From: Halobacillus litoralis
GTDB lineage: Bacteria > Bacillota > Bacilli > Bacillales > Halobacillaceae
DNA: 64,000 nt
NCBI RefSeq assembly: GCF_009856445.1
Contig: NZ_WMFA01000001.1
Span: 496,001 to 560,000, forward strand
Reading direction: 5' to 3'
Under the pieces are notes generated by a model, which had not been told where the DNA came from, did no database searches, and worked only from the letters and a program-made list of their open reading frames with translations. Position numbers and translations under genes: made by a program. Positions 20,501 through 29,697 of the stretch are shown one piece after another; position 1 is the first letter of the stretch, and every line of letters begins with the position of its first letter.

Positions 20501-20823
20501 AAGGGAAAAAGCATTCGGGTGAACTTCCGATCATCGGCGTGAACACATACTTGAATCCGAACCCGCCTTCTGAAGAGGAAATCGACTCCATGGAACTTGC
20601 ACGTGCATCCAAAGAAGAAAAAGAGCACCAGATTACAGAATTACGCAACTTCCAATCGTCACATGAAAGTGAAGCCGGGGAAGCATTGAATCGTTTGAAA
20701 CAAGTGGCTTCAGGTGGAGGAAACATTTTTGAAGAATTAATGGAAACCGTCAAAGTCGCGAGCCTTGGTCAAATTACGAACGCACTTTATGAAGTTGGCG
20801 GTCAGTACAGAAGGAATATGTAG
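17578..20823 (+). CDS. icmF: IcmF: fused isobutyryl-CoA mutase
   Basis: A 1081-aa adenosylcobalamin-dependent mutase interconverting isobutyryl-CoA and n-butyryl-CoA. Domain order is that of IcmF: an N-terminal B12-binding domain (about 10-150, with DGHDAS for the His-on cobalamin ligand), a MeaI-type GTPase domain (P-loop GTGGAGKSS from about 205, [16 protein letters not shown]), and a C-terminal substrate-binding barrel (about 540-1000, with [13 protein letters not shown]). The [11 protein letters not shown] segment is where methylmalonyl-CoA mutases have PYPTMYR-like residues, consistent with a non-acidic substrate. The upstream dehydrogenases and thiolase would degrade the n-butyryl-CoA product, linking valine or branched-chain catabolism to beta-oxidation. 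Confidence 0.93.
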   Translation: MEQPTVYKPKNPVRFVTSSSLFDGHDASINIMRRILQATGAEVIHLGHNRSVEEVVNAAIQEDAQGIAISSYQGGHVEYFKYMVDLLEQKGAGHIRVYGGGGGVIIPREIKELHEYGVARVFSPEDGRTLGLQGMINLMIEECDFLPPLDVEKGVEGLSSGDHQSIARFITYVENTPKKEREAVAAFETAVEKIQEKTIPVLGITGTGGAGKSSLTDELIRRFINEIPDKKIAILSVDPTKKKTGGALLGDRIRMNAIFNPRVYMRSLATRDARSELSTAVEEAIQVVKAAGVDFIIVETSGIGQGDAAITDITDLSMYVMTAEFGAPSQLEKIDMIDFADFIVINKFEQKGSEDAFNQVKKQYQRSHMLFHEDDSKFPVYGTIASQFNDPGTNTLFAAIVDQLNERFSWEDETSFSGLEKVEKQNVIIPNERKQYLRDIALAVRNYHNETEDQAEKARKLYQLKGTVELVEDEATKESLQRLIEDYERHLSRDAKEKLEDWDALHERYSGDTYTFKVRDKEITMDITTESLSGTKVPKVALPKYTDWGDRLSWLLRENVPGAFPFTAGVFPFKRKGEDPKRQFAGEGTPERTNRRFHYLSEGDEAKRLSTAFDSVTLYGEDPDERPDIYGKVGESGVNICTLEDMKKLYDGFDLVDPSTSVSMTINGPAPIILAMFFNTAIDQQLEKFKEENGREPNAEEAASIKNQTINVVRGTVQADILKEDQGQNTCIFSTEFALRMMGDIQQYFIDNEVRNYYSVSISGYHIAEAGANPITQLAFTLANGFTYVEYYLSRGMDINKFAPNLSFFFSNGLDPEYTVLGRVARRIWAIVMRDKYGANERSQKLKYHIQTSGRSLHAQEIDFNDIRTTLQALIAIQDNCNSLHTNSYDEAITTPTEESVRRAMAIQMIISKEFGLTKNENSLQGSYIIRELTDLVEEAVLQEFERINDRGGVLGAMERQYQRGKIQEESLYYEGKKHSGELPIIGVNTYLNPNPPSEEEIDSMELARASKEEKEHQITELRNFQSSHESEAGEALNRLKQVASGGGNIFEELMETVKVASLGQITNALYEVGGQYRRNM

Positions 20824-20828
20824 CGATT

Positions 20829-20930
20829 GCTAATATATGTAGCGAAATCGCTAAAATAATGATGAAGCCAGTTAATATATAGTAGAAGGTCGCTAATATA
20901 TTGTCTGAACCTGCTAATAAAAAAATTAGC
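20829..20930 (+). repeat. 21-bp tandem array 1 (five units)
   Basis: The core GCTAATA (with variants GCTAAAA and GTTAATA) recurs at 20829, 20850, 20871, 20892 and 20913, exactly 21 bp apart each time. A further GCTAAAA at 20935 is offset by 22. The array occupies the whole gap between the icmF stop and the convergent terminator. Confidence 0.8.
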
Positions 20931-20954
20931 CCTCGCTAAAATGCTAGCGAGGGC
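20929..20954. terminator. Convergent terminator between icmF and the minus-strand gene
   Basis: Perfect 10-bp stem GCCCTCGCTA / TAGCGAGGGC with a 6-nt loop. The minus-strand side is followed by TAATTTTTTTATT, so it ends the gene at 20962-21276 efficiently; the plus side (CATTCTTTT) is weaker. Confidence 0.8.
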
Positions 20955-20961
20955 CATTCTT

Positions 20962-21276
20962 TTAGTGACCACCGACCTGATCATCGTCATGAGCCTGATT
21001 CACTTCGGTTACATAAGGTTTTTTCATTCCATACCATTCATAAGTAAGGTTATATGTTTCGCCTTCTTTTAACAGCATCCAAGTACTCGTATCTTTGACG
21101 TGGATTTTCTTGTCATCCACTTCTACAAAATAACCTTCATCATTATGAGTTTTAGATGTGATTTCTGCTTCTTCTTTATGTTCCTCATGGATCATACCGA
21201 AGCTTGTAAATAGCCAAATGCCTATGGCTAAGGCGGCGATAATGGAGGCCACCCAGTTAAAAGGATGATTTTGCAC
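20962..21276 (-). CDS. Small single-pass membrane protein, unknown function
   Basis: A 104-aa protein I do not recognise. One N-terminal transmembrane helix (about 8-28) precedes a hydrophilic, charge-rich domain (EEHKEEAEITSKTHNDEGYF) that should lie outside the membrane. It ends in a His/Asp-rich tail (AHDDDQVGGH). The start is GTG (complement of 21274-21276) with AAGGAGAG about 7 nt upstream. It is one of only three minus-strand genes in the window and has its own terminator at 20929. Confidence 0.75.
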   Translation of the reverse strand: MQNHPFNWVASIIAALAIGIWLFTSFGMIHEEHKEEAEITSKTHNDEGYFVEVDDKKIHVKDTSTWMLLKEGETYNLTYEWYGMKKPYVTEVNQAHDDDQVGGH

Positions 21277-21420
21277 AGTTCGTCTCTCCTTCTCTCGATC
21301 AATTCTACTTTTATTTTAAATTAAAATAGCTGGAACACCAACCTATATGTCTATCCTCTATTTTATATCGAAAGTTTAAATTCATGTAGGTTTGGCTAGA
21401 AAAGGTAAGGAAGACTCTAT

Positions 21421-21449
21421 TTGATTTTTATAAGGCCAAATCATATAAT
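21421..21449 (+). promoter_or_regulatory. Sigma-A promoter of rpoE
   Basis: TTGATT (21421-21426), 17-nt spacer, TATAAT (21444-21449). It lies 79 bp upstream of the rpoE start. Confidence 0.7.
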
Positions 21450-21527
21450 GGATGGTATGATTAAATGTGATTCGTATGCCCATGAGGTCACTTATTCTAT
21501 TTTGTTTATATAAAGGAGTGCTGGACC

Positions 21528-22076
21528 GTGAGCTTAAAAGAAATGAGCCGAGAGCAAATTGAAGAAACTTCCATGATTGTACTGGCTACTAAAATCCTAG
21601 AAGAAGAACGTGAAGCGATTGACTTTAATGAAATCTTCAAGCGCATTGCAGACATGAAAGGTTTTACTGATGCGCAGAGAGAACAATACATCGCCCAGTT
21701 CTATACGGACATGAATATCGACGGTCAATTCATGACTATCGGGACGAACCGTTGGGGCTTGAAGAAGTGGTACCCGGTAGAGCAAATGGAAGAAGAGATT
21801 GCCAACCTTCCACAAAAACGTAAAAAGAAGAAGAAAAAGAAGAAAAAGCCTTCCAAGCTGCTTGAAGATGAGTTGGGTGTATCCGAATTCGATGATGCAG
21901 AAGAGGACGAGCTTGAGGATGACCTTGAGCTGACAGATGAAGATTTAGATCTTGATGATGACGATGACTTCGAAGGTGATTATGAAGAGGATGACCTGGA
22001 TGAAGAAGAGGAAGAAATCGTAGAAGATGACATCAGTTTCATCGGAGATGACGACGAAGAAGAAGAAGATAAATAA
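21528..22076 (+). CDS. rpoE: RNA polymerase delta subunit
   Basis: A 182-aa Gram-positive accessory subunit that speeds recycling of RNA polymerase and lowers open-complex stability. The folded HARE-HTH domain (about 1-90) is followed by a lysine tract (RKKKKKKKKKKPSK) and a strongly acidic, disordered tail made almost entirely of Asp and Glu. Start GTG 21528 follows AAAGGAGTG. The gene precedes pyrG as in B. subtilis. No separate terminator lies before the pyrG promoter, so some readthrough into the pyrG leader is likely. Confidence 0.95.
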   Translation: MSLKEMSREQIEETSMIVLATKILEEEREAIDFNEIFKRIADMKGFTDAQREQYIAQFYTDMNIDGQFMTIGTNRWGLKKWYPVEQMEEEIANLPQKRKKKKKKKKKPSKLLEDELGVSEFDDAEEDELEDDLELTDEDLDLDDDDDFEGDYEEDDLDEEEEEIVEDDISFIGDDDEEEEDK

Positions 22077-22081
22077 GGTGG

Positions 22082-22110
22082 TTGACTTTTAAAAGTCAAA
22101 TCAGTAGAAT
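22082..22110 (+). promoter_or_regulatory. pyrG promoter
   Basis: TTGACT (22082-22087), 17-nt spacer, TAGAAT (22105-22110). Transcription should start at the G run at 22118. The -35 and spacer form a perfect 18-bp palindrome TTGACTTTTAAAAGTCAA (22082-22099). Confidence 0.75.
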
Positions 22111-22117
22111 CTTATTT

Positions 22118-22180
22118 GGGCTCTTTAATTTCCTTAAACGAAATTTCCAAACGCTCCCCGAGAGAGGGGAGCGTTTTTTG
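22118..22180 (+). promoter_or_regulatory. pyrG CTP-responsive attenuator
   Basis: The predicted transcript begins GGGCTCTTTAATTTCC and reaches a terminator AACGCTCCCC/GGGGAGCGTT (22150-22159, 22166-22175) followed by six T residues. This is the architecture of the B. subtilis pyrG leader: under CTP limitation, G residues are added reiteratively to the GGGC start, and the extra G tract pairs with the pyrimidine side of the terminator to allow readthrough. The mechanism is established for B. subtilis pyrG; applying it here is inference from the conserved start and hairpin. Confidence 0.8.
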
Positions 22181-22203
22181 TTTTTTATATACGATATCAC
22201 AAG

Positions 22204-22312
22204 AGGCGCCTTGGTTATGGCTAAGGCGCCTGTGCTTTTGTATCATTCAGCGTCCAAGCTCCTCCTTCTGGCATGAAGTTTCGCCATGGAGCTCATCCTG
22301 GGCGCTTGTGGT
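22204..22312 (+). other. Structured pyrG leader segment
   Basis: After the attenuator come two more inverted repeats: AGGCGCCTT/AAGGCGCCT (22204-22232), then AGCGTCC...GGGCGCT enclosing GCTCC...GGAGC (about 22250-22310). There is no long T run after the second. No gene is visible; the small open frames here lack ribosome sites. Confidence 0.5.
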
Positions 22313-22360
22313 TTTATGTAAATGCCCCTTATCAAATCGCAAGGATTAGTGAATAACTAA

Positions 22361-23995
<1,635 letters not shown>

Positions 23996-24001
23996 TAAAT
24001 A

Positions 24002-24045
24002 AAAAAGAGCCGATGTCCCTGAAAGGGGGATCGGCTCTTTTTTTA
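24002..24045 (+). terminator. pyrG terminator
   Basis: 13-bp stem AAAAAGAGCCGAT / ATCGGCTCTTTTT (24002-24014, 24030-24042) capped by an inner CCC/GGG pairing and continuing into T residues. Confidence 0.9.
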
Positions 24046-24061
24046 AGAGTTCTTTAAGTAT

Positions 24062-24542
24062 ATGGCAGGATTGTGGAAGACTTGATTTCGAGATGTTTGT
24101 GTGGATTTAGGGGCTCCGAGAAAAGGTTCGCTTTCCGTGGGCGAGTGATGAGCCTCCTCGAGCTAACGCTCTGCGGGGTCTCATCTACCACGCACTTCCC
24201 ACAGGAGTCTCACCGTTTCCCTTCGCCCCTTTGCCATATGAGGTTCTAGAAATCCCTCTTATATTACCTGCCTAAAACTGTTATAAATCCTGCTTAAACC
24301 GCGTTGATATAGGATTCTCAACCATAAATGCTCCTATTGCTGAAAGGTAGTTTCGAGAGTTTCTTCCGGCAAGTGGGCGGAGGGGAATGGCGAGACTCCT
24401 GCGGGAAAAAAGTGCTTGGTGAGACCCCACAGGACGCAGTCCGAGGTGGCTCACCGCGCTCCCGCGGAAAGCGAGCTATTCCCCGTAGCCCCATCCACTC
24501 AATAATAGTCTCGAAACTGAGTCTTCCACTAAAGGGAGCTTT
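24062..24542 (+). repeat. Giant palindromic repeat, copy B
   Basis: Fills the pyrG-spo0F gap. It has the same orientation as copy A: a TGGCAGG tip at 24063, a terminal motif with two changes at 24076-24093, inner TAGTTTCGAGA near 24348, the inverse terminal motif at 24509-24526 and a CACTAAAGGGAGCTTT tip. The left arm has diverged most and the centre is shorter (about 100 bp). Spurious open frames such as 24328-24654 are repeat translations. Confidence 0.88.
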
Positions 24543-24592
24543 AGTGGGAAGAGAAATTTTTACAGAAATTTTGACAAATAGAACGTACGTGC

Positions 24593-24622
24593 GCAGGAAT
24601 ACATCGTTAAGGTATAGAAAAT
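24593..24622 (+). promoter_or_regulatory. Candidate sigma-H promoter of spo0F
   Basis: GCAGGAATA (24593-24601), 12-nt spacer, ATAGAAAAT (24614-24622). It fits the sigma-H consensus RNAGGAWWT-N11-12-RNNGAATWW with one mismatch in each box. spo0F is sigma-H dependent in B. subtilis. Confidence 0.6.
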
Positions 24623-24696
24623 ACAGGGATAGAGAGATAGTGAGAGGAATTTAAAAAATTAAAATTTTAAAGATGATAGAAGGGAAGGTAAAAAGC

Positions 24697-25068
24697 ATGG
24701 CAAATCGAATCCTCATCGTGGACGACCAGCCAGGGATACGACTCCTGTTAGAAGAGATTCTCAAAACAGAAGGATACGAAACCGTAAGTGCAAAAACCGG
24801 CCGTGAAGCATGTGACCTTGTGGAAGAACAGGACATGGATCTTATTATTATGGATTATAATCTTCCTGTCATGCACGGCAAAGAAGTGTTGCTCTACTTA
24901 GAAGAAATGCACTTTGATTCACCTGTCATCATCATTACAGGGGCATCTAAGGAATCAATTGAAAAGGAAGCAGATTTTCCTTTTGTCACAGATATCATAT
25001 CTAAGCCATTTGACATCCATAAATTGAAAGAAATGGTTAATGGAACCCTTGTTCACAGCCGTTCATGA
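24697..25068 (+). CDS. spo0F: Spo0F-like phosphorelay response regulator
   Basis: A 123-aa single receiver domain without an output domain, relaying phosphate from sensor kinases to Spo0B at the start of sporulation. Active-site residues are Asp9-Asp10, the phosphorylated Asp53, Thr81 and Lys103. The GIRLLL helix (13-18) matching the Spo0B/kinase contact surface of Spo0F is kept. The loop after Asp53 (YNLPVMHG) and the region after Thr81 (GASKE) differ from B. subtilis. Start ATG 24697 has GGGAAGG upstream. The pyrG-spo0F-fbaA synteny supports the call more strongly than overall similarity does. Confidence 0.85.
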   Translation: MANRILIVDDQPGIRLLLEEILKTEGYETVSAKTGREACDLVEEQDMDLIIMDYNLPVMHGKEVLLYLEEMHFDSPVIIITGASKESIEKEADFPFVTDIISKPFDIHKLKEMVNGTLVHSRS

Positions 25069-25226
25069 CTTTTTTCTTGATGTAAGCGCTATATAATCCT
25101 CCTGCTGTTGCACCATAGAAAGGGTATTGGTATTCTAATACTGTAACCAAACTTACATGGTGTGTTTTCGTATGGAAACAGACTTGTAAATACAATGCAG
25201 TACGCTAACTAAAGGAGGATTCTTTC

Positions 25227-26090
25227 ATGCCACTAGTATCAATGAAAGAAATGCTAGAAAAAGCTAAGGAAGAACGCTACGGCGTAGGTCAGTTCAACCT
25301 TAATAACTTAGAATATGCTCAAGCGATTCTTCAGGCTGCTGAAGAAGAGCAGTCTCCAGTAATCCTGGGTGTATCTGAAGGTGCAGGACGTTACATGGGC
25401 GGCTTCAACGTTGTTGTCGACATGGTAAAAGCACTGATGAAGTCTTATGGTACAACGGTACCTGTTGCGATTCACTTGGACCATGGTTCAAGCTTTGAAA
25501 AATGTGCAGAAGCGATCCACGCTGGATTCACTTCTGTAATGATCGATGCTTCCCACGATCCACTTGAAGACAACATTGCAGTCACTCGTAAAGTTGTTGA
25601 ACTTGCACATATCCACGGTGTATCTGTTGAAGCAGAGCTTGGCCGTGTAGGTGGACAAGAAGATGACATCATCGTTGACGATGCGGAAGCAGCATACGCG
25701 ATCCCATCTGAGTGTAAGCAATTGGTTGACGAAACAAACGTTGATGTATTCGCACCAGCCCTTGGTTCTGTACACGGACCTTACAAAGGTGAGCCGAACC
25801 TTGGCTTTGACCGCATGGAAGAAATCATGGGACTTGTTGACAAGCCACTTGTTCTTCACGGTGGTACAGGCATCCCTACAGCTGATATCAAGAAAGCAAT
25901 TTCTTTCGGTACAGCTAAAATCAATGTAAACACTGAGAACCAAATGGCACAAGGTAAAGCCGTTCGCCAGGTTCTTGCTGAACAACCTGAGCAGTACGAT
26001 CCACGTAAATATCTTGGACCTGGTCGTGATGCGATCAAGGAAACAGTTATTGGCAAGATGCGTGAATTCGGATCTTCTCAAAAAGCGTAA
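25227..26090 (+). CDS. fbaA: Class II fructose-bisphosphate aldolase
   Basis: Zinc-dependent aldolase of glycolysis and gluconeogenesis that splits fructose-1,6-bisphosphate into two triose phosphates. The 287-aa protein shows the metal and substrate motifs [22 protein letters not shown] and [10 protein letters not shown] strong AAAGGAGG ribosome site precedes ATG 25227, consistent with high expression, as does its codon use. A clear terminator follows at 26103. Confidence 0.96.
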   Translation: MPLVSMKEMLEKAKEERYGVGQFNLNNLEYAQAILQAAEEEQSPVILGVSEGAGRYMGGFNVVVDMVKALMKSYGTTVPVAIHLDHGSSFEKCAEAIHAGFTSVMIDASHDPLEDNIAVTRKVVELAHIHGVSVEAELGRVGGQEDDIIVDDAEAAYAIPSECKQLVDETNVDVFAPALGSVHGPYKGEPNLGFDRMEEIMGLVDKPLVLHGGTGIPTADIKKAISFGTAKINVNTENQMAQGKAVRQVLAEQPEQYDPRKYLGPGRDAIKETVIGKMREFGSSQKA

Positions 26091-26102
26091 TAATAGTTTG
26101 AA

Positions 26103-26133
26103 GGAAGCCGCTACACTGTAGCGGTTTCCTTTT
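26103..26133 (+). terminator. fbaA terminator
   Basis: 12-bp stem GGAAGCCGCTAC / GTAGCGGTTTCC (26103-26114, 26118-26129) with one G-T pair, a 3-nt loop and TTTT. Confidence 0.85.
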
Positions 26134-26211
26134 CATCATGTATGAAAACGCCATCATTCGACTATTTTCATCAACTTGGAGCAACAAAATGAAGCGAAGA
26201 GGAGTGGGGAT

Positions 26212-26853
26212 ATGAAATTTTTTATTGATACGGCAAACATAGAAGACATTCGGGAAGCAAATGCACTAGGGCTTTTAGCTGGGGTAACGACAAACCCGAG
26301 CCTTGTAGCGAAAGAAGGAGTATCCTTCCATGACCGTCTGAAAGAAATCACAGATGAAGTGGATGGTTCAGTCAGTGCAGAAGTCATCTCTGAAGATTCA
26401 GAAGGAATGATTCGGGAAGGGAAGGAACTTGCTGCGATTGCGCCGAACATTACAGTGAAAGTTCCGATGACACTGGAAGGCCTGAAAGCAGTGAAAGCTT
26501 TCAGTGATTTGAATATCAAAACAAATGTAACCTTGGTTTTCTCAGCCAATCAGGCGTTGATGGCAGCCCGTGCCGGTGCCTCCTACGTATCACCATTCCT
26601 TGGTAGACTGGATGATATCGGTCATAACGGAATGGAACTCGTGGCACAGATTTCAGAAATCTTTGACCGTCATGCCATTGACACGGAAATCATCGCAGCT
26701 TCTGTCCGTCATCCTGTTCACGTAACGGAAGCGGCTATTCACGGAGCGCACATTGCTACGATTCCTTTCAAAGTTCTGAGCCAGATTGTTAAACACCCGT
26801 TGACGGATCAGGGGATTGAAAAATTCCTGAATGACTGGAATAATCAAAAATAG
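26212..26853 (+). CDS. tal: Transaldolase / fructose-6-phosphate aldolase family
   Basis: A 213-aa class I aldolase of the small transaldolase family (B. subtilis YwjH/Tal). It should transfer dihydroxyacetone units between sugar phosphates in the pentose phosphate pathway. The Schiff-base lysine is Lys83 in ITVKVPMT; other family blocks are [14 protein letters not shown] and SPFLGR. Start ATG 26212 follows GAGGAGTGGGG. Some members of this family are fructose-6-phosphate aldolases, which the sequence alone does not rule out. Confidence 0.9.
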   Translation: MKFFIDTANIEDIREANALGLLAGVTTNPSLVAKEGVSFHDRLKEITDEVDGSVSAEVISEDSEGMIREGKELAAIAPNITVKVPMTLEGLKAVKAFSDLNIKTNVTLVFSANQALMAARAGASYVSPFLGRLDDIGHNGMELVAQISEIFDRHAIDTEIIAASVRHPVHVTEAAIHGAHIATIPFKVLSQIVKHPLTDQGIEKFLNDWNNQK

Positions 26854-26921
26854 TTGTGTGTTTTGGAAAATATTGCACATACTAAAAACCATAATCTTCA
26901 CCTTAAAGCGAGGAGTTTCAC

Positions 26922-28208
26922 ATGCATAAACTATTAGTGGAAGGCGGAAGACCATTACGTGGACAGGTTCGGGTGAGTGGTGCTAAAAACAGTGCTGTAG
27001 CCCTGCTGCCGGCGGCAATCTTGGCGGAAACCCCTGTAACGATTGAAGGTCTTCCGGACATTTCTGATGTTGGGATCTTGTCGGACTTATTAGAAGAGAT
27101 CGGTGGCTCGGTGCGTAAAGACGGAAGAACCGTACATATCGATCCTTCTGAAATGGTAGACATGCCTTTGCCGAATGGGAAAGTTAAAAAGTTGAGAGCT
27201 TCCTATTATTTTATGGGGGCGATGCTAGGCCGCTTTAATAAAGCTGTCATCGGTTTGCCTGGAGGCTGTCACTTAGGTCCGAGGCCAATCGATCAGCACA
27301 TTAAAGGGTTCGAAGCTCTTGGTGCTAAAGTGACAAATGAACAGGGGGCGATTTACCTTCGCGCCAAAGAACTGAAGGGTGCCCGCATCTATTTAGACGT
27401 TGTCAGTGTTGGAGCTACAATCAATATCATGCTGGCTGCCGTTCGTGCAAAAGGGAAGACAGTCATTGAAAATGCAGCGAAAGAACCTGAAATCATTGAT
27501 GTGGCTACCCTTTTGACAAGTATGGGAGCAAAAATCAAAGGGGCAGGAACAGACGTCATCCGTATTGAAGGTGTGGATACACTGAAAGGCTGTCTTCACA
27601 CGATTATCCCTGACCGGATAGAAGCAGGCACTTACACAATTATGGCTGCTGCACAAGGTGAGGAGATGATCATTGATAACGTCATCCCGCAACACTTGGA
27701 GTCTCTGTTAGCGAAACTGAGAGAGATGGGTGTCACGATTGAAGAAAATGATGAGCAGTTGTACGTCAAACCAGGGAAAGAGTTGAGGAGTGTTGATATT
27801 AAGACACTCGTTTATCCAGGCTTCCCGACAGATTTACAACAGCCGTTCACTTCCTTGCTTACACAGACCCAGGGTACAGGTGTTGTCACAGATACCATCT
27901 ATCAGGCTCGTTTCAAGCATGTCGATGAATTGAGACGTATGAATGCTTCGATCAAAGTCGAAGGTGGTTCTGCTATTGTGACAGGCCCTTCTAAGCTGCA
28001 GGGAGCAAAAGTGAAAGCAACAGACCTTCGTGCCGGGGCTGCCCTTGTCATTGCTGGATTGATGGCTGATGGTGTGACTGAGATCACAGGAGTCGATCAC
28101 ATTGAACGAGGGTATGAAAATATTACAAACAAGCTGATCGATTTAGGTGCAAAAGTCTGGTATGAGGAGATGTCAGACGAAGAGATTGAGCAATTCCAAA
28201 ATTCGTAA
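26922..28208 (+). CDS. murA2: UDP-GlcNAc 1-carboxyvinyltransferase, second paralogue
   Basis: Catalyses the first committed step of peptidoglycan synthesis, adding enolpyruvate to UDP-GlcNAc. The 428-aa protein keeps Lys22-Asn23 in GAKNS and the fosfomycin-target Cys116 in [13 protein letters not shown]. In B. subtilis the gene here, between tal and glpX, is murAB (murZ), the auxiliary enzyme. The primary paralogue, murAA, is also in this window at 58193. The two proteins are clearly paralogous but differ throughout. Confidence 0.93.
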   Translation: MHKLLVEGGRPLRGQVRVSGAKNSAVALLPAAILAETPVTIEGLPDISDVGILSDLLEEIGGSVRKDGRTVHIDPSEMVDMPLPNGKVKKLRASYYFMGAMLGRFNKAVIGLPGGCHLGPRPIDQHIKGFEALGAKVTNEQGAIYLRAKELKGARIYLDVVSVGATINIMLAAVRAKGKTVIENAAKEPEIIDVATLLTSMGAKIKGAGTDVIRIEGVDTLKGCLHTIIPDRIEAGTYTIMAAAQGEEMIIDNVIPQHLESLLAKLREMGVTIEENDEQLYVKPGKELRSVDIKTLVYPGFPTDLQQPFTSLLTQTQGTGVVTDTIYQARFKHVDELRRMNASIKVEGGSAIVTGPSKLQGAKVKATDLRAGAALVIAGLMADGVTEITGVDHIERGYENITNKLIDLGAKVWYEEMSDEEIEQFQNS

Positions 28209-28265
28209 GTTCATGATTTCCATGGGGAGATGAGGAAAAATCTTTGATTGATCGGGGAGATCACC

Positions 28266-29234
28266 ATGGAAAGAAGTCTATCGATGGAATTAGTTAGAGT
28301 CACAGAAGCAGCAGCATTATCATCAGCGCGTTGGATGGGGAGAGGAAAGAAAGAGGAAGCCGATGATGCGGCAACCTCAGCCATGCGCGATGTGTTTGAT
28401 ACGATCCCGATGAAAGGGACTGTCGTGATCGGAGAAGGGGAAATGGATGAAGCACCTATGCTTTATATCGGTGAGAAACTCGGCAATGGGTACGGAGCCA
28501 GGGTGGATGTAGCTGTCGATCCGCTCGAAGGTACAAACATCGTGGCTCAAGGAACGTGGAATGCCCTTGCTGTCTTAGCAATTGCTGATCATAAGCAGCT
28601 TTTACATGCCCCTGACATGTATATGAATAAAATAGCTGTCGGTCCAGAGGCTGTAGGGAAAGTGGATATCAACGCCTCCATTGCTGAAAACCTGCAGGCC
28701 GTCGCTGAGGCCAAAGAGAAAGATGTGGCAGATGTCGTTGCCGTTGTCTTGAATCGTGACCGCCACCAAAGGATCATTGAGGAGATCCGCGAGGCTGGTG
28801 CAAGAATCAAGCTGATCCCTGACGGTGATGTCGCCGCTGCTATCAATACAGCCTTCGATCATACAGGTGTCGATATTCTGTTCGGAATAGGTGGTGCCCC
28901 TGAGGGGGTGCTCGCAGCCGTCGCCCTGAAGTGTCTTGGTGGTGAAATCCAGGGCAAACTTCTTCCTGCAAATGACGAGGAACGTCTCCGTTGTGAACAG
29001 ATGGGGATTGAAGATGTCGACAAAGTCCTTTATATGGAAGATTTCTGTGGAGGGGACGATGCCATTTTCGCCGCTACCGGTGTCACTGATGGCGAACTCC
29101 TCAAAGGCGTGCAATTTAAAGGACAGAAAGCGACAACTCAAACGTTAGTTATGAGAGCTAAATCCGGAACCGTCCGTTTCATTGACGGGGACCACAGCCT
29201 GAAGAAAAAGCCAAACTTAGTCATGAAACCATAA
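28266..29234 (+). CDS. glpX: Class II fructose-1,6-bisphosphatase
   Basis: Gluconeogenic phosphatase of the GlpX family, 322 aa, removing the C1 phosphate of fructose-1,6-bisphosphate. Metal and substrate motifs: [17 protein letters not shown], and [12 protein letters not shown]. Start ATG 28266 is preferred over an upstream TTG because GGGGAGAT lies 6 nt before it. It lies between murA2 and rho as B. subtilis ywjI does. A terminator follows at 29258. Confidence 0.93.
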   Translation: MERSLSMELVRVTEAAALSSARWMGRGKKEEADDAATSAMRDVFDTIPMKGTVVIGEGEMDEAPMLYIGEKLGNGYGARVDVAVDPLEGTNIVAQGTWNALAVLAIADHKQLLHAPDMYMNKIAVGPEAVGKVDINASIAENLQAVAEAKEKDVADVVAVVLNRDRHQRIIEEIREAGARIKLIPDGDVAAAINTAFDHTGVDILFGIGGAPEGVLAAVALKCLGGEIQGKLLPANDEERLRCEQMGIEDVDKVLYMEDFCGGDDAIFAATGVTDGELLKGVQFKGQKATTQTLVMRAKSGTVRFIDGDHSLKKKPNLVMKP

Positions 29235-29257
29235 TGAAAACATCCTTCATCAAAGAG

Positions 29258-29290
29258 AGAGGAAGCTGCAGTAAAATCAGCTTCCTCTTC
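29258..29290 (+). terminator. glpX terminator
   Basis: 11-bp stem AGAGGAAGCTG / CAGCTTCCTCT (29258-29268, 29278-29288) with a short T/C-rich tail. Confidence 0.75.
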
Positions 29291-29332
29291 ATCTACAATA
29301 ACCCACCTTCTTAAACATTTCTCAAATTAACA

Positions 29333-29361
29333 TTGAAACTAAAGAAAGACAGGAGTACAAT
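29333..29361 (+). promoter_or_regulatory. Sigma-A promoter of rho
   Basis: TTGAAA (29333-29338), 17-nt spacer, TACAAT (29356-29361), the best promoter in the glpX-rho gap. It implies a leader of about 330 nt before rho. Confidence 0.65.
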
Positions 29362-29367
29362 AAAGAT

Positions 29368-29697
29368 TGTTTGATTAGGATAGAAGATCATGACACACGT
29401 CTCCAAATGCTTCTATTTATTGACTTCATTTAACTTAACTTCTTCTCAACCTTCTAACAAAAAAAGTTCTGCTGAAGAAAAGGCCTCCTTTGTGAGGGAG
29501 CAGATCTTCTATTCAAGCAGATCTATTCAATTAATCCTTTAGAGAAGTTTTTAATTCTATATGTAAAAGGGCGTTATGTGCGGTGTTTTTTCAGCCTTTC
29601 CATCTTTAAGAATGGGAAAAAATATCTCACCAAGATTTTCATGCGTGCCTCTGAATGACTTAAAAAATAAAGAAAACTAATAAAAAGTGGTGATCAC
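29368..29697 (+). other. Long rho 5' leader with a C-rich, G-poor tract
   Basis: No gene is seen in this 330-nt stretch. Bases 29401-29460 hold 16 C but only 2 G, the kind of unstructured C>G segment Rho loads on. A hairpin-capable segment (GGCCTCC/GGGAG around 29482-29503) follows. rho is autoregulated through its leader in B. subtilis; the same is plausible here. Confidence 0.5.

Noticed and set aside
20829-20930. CRISPR array
   Set aside because: The unit is 21 bp with no repeat/spacer partition, and no cas genes are present; the same applies to 46957-47066.
22082-22276. 64-aa open frame in the pyrG leader
   Set aside because: It runs through the promoter and attenuator hairpin and would begin before the transcript start.
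24571-24576. Perfect TTGACA upstream of spo0F as a sigma-A -35
   Set aside because: No acceptable -10 lies 16-18 nt downstream; the sigma-H match fits better.
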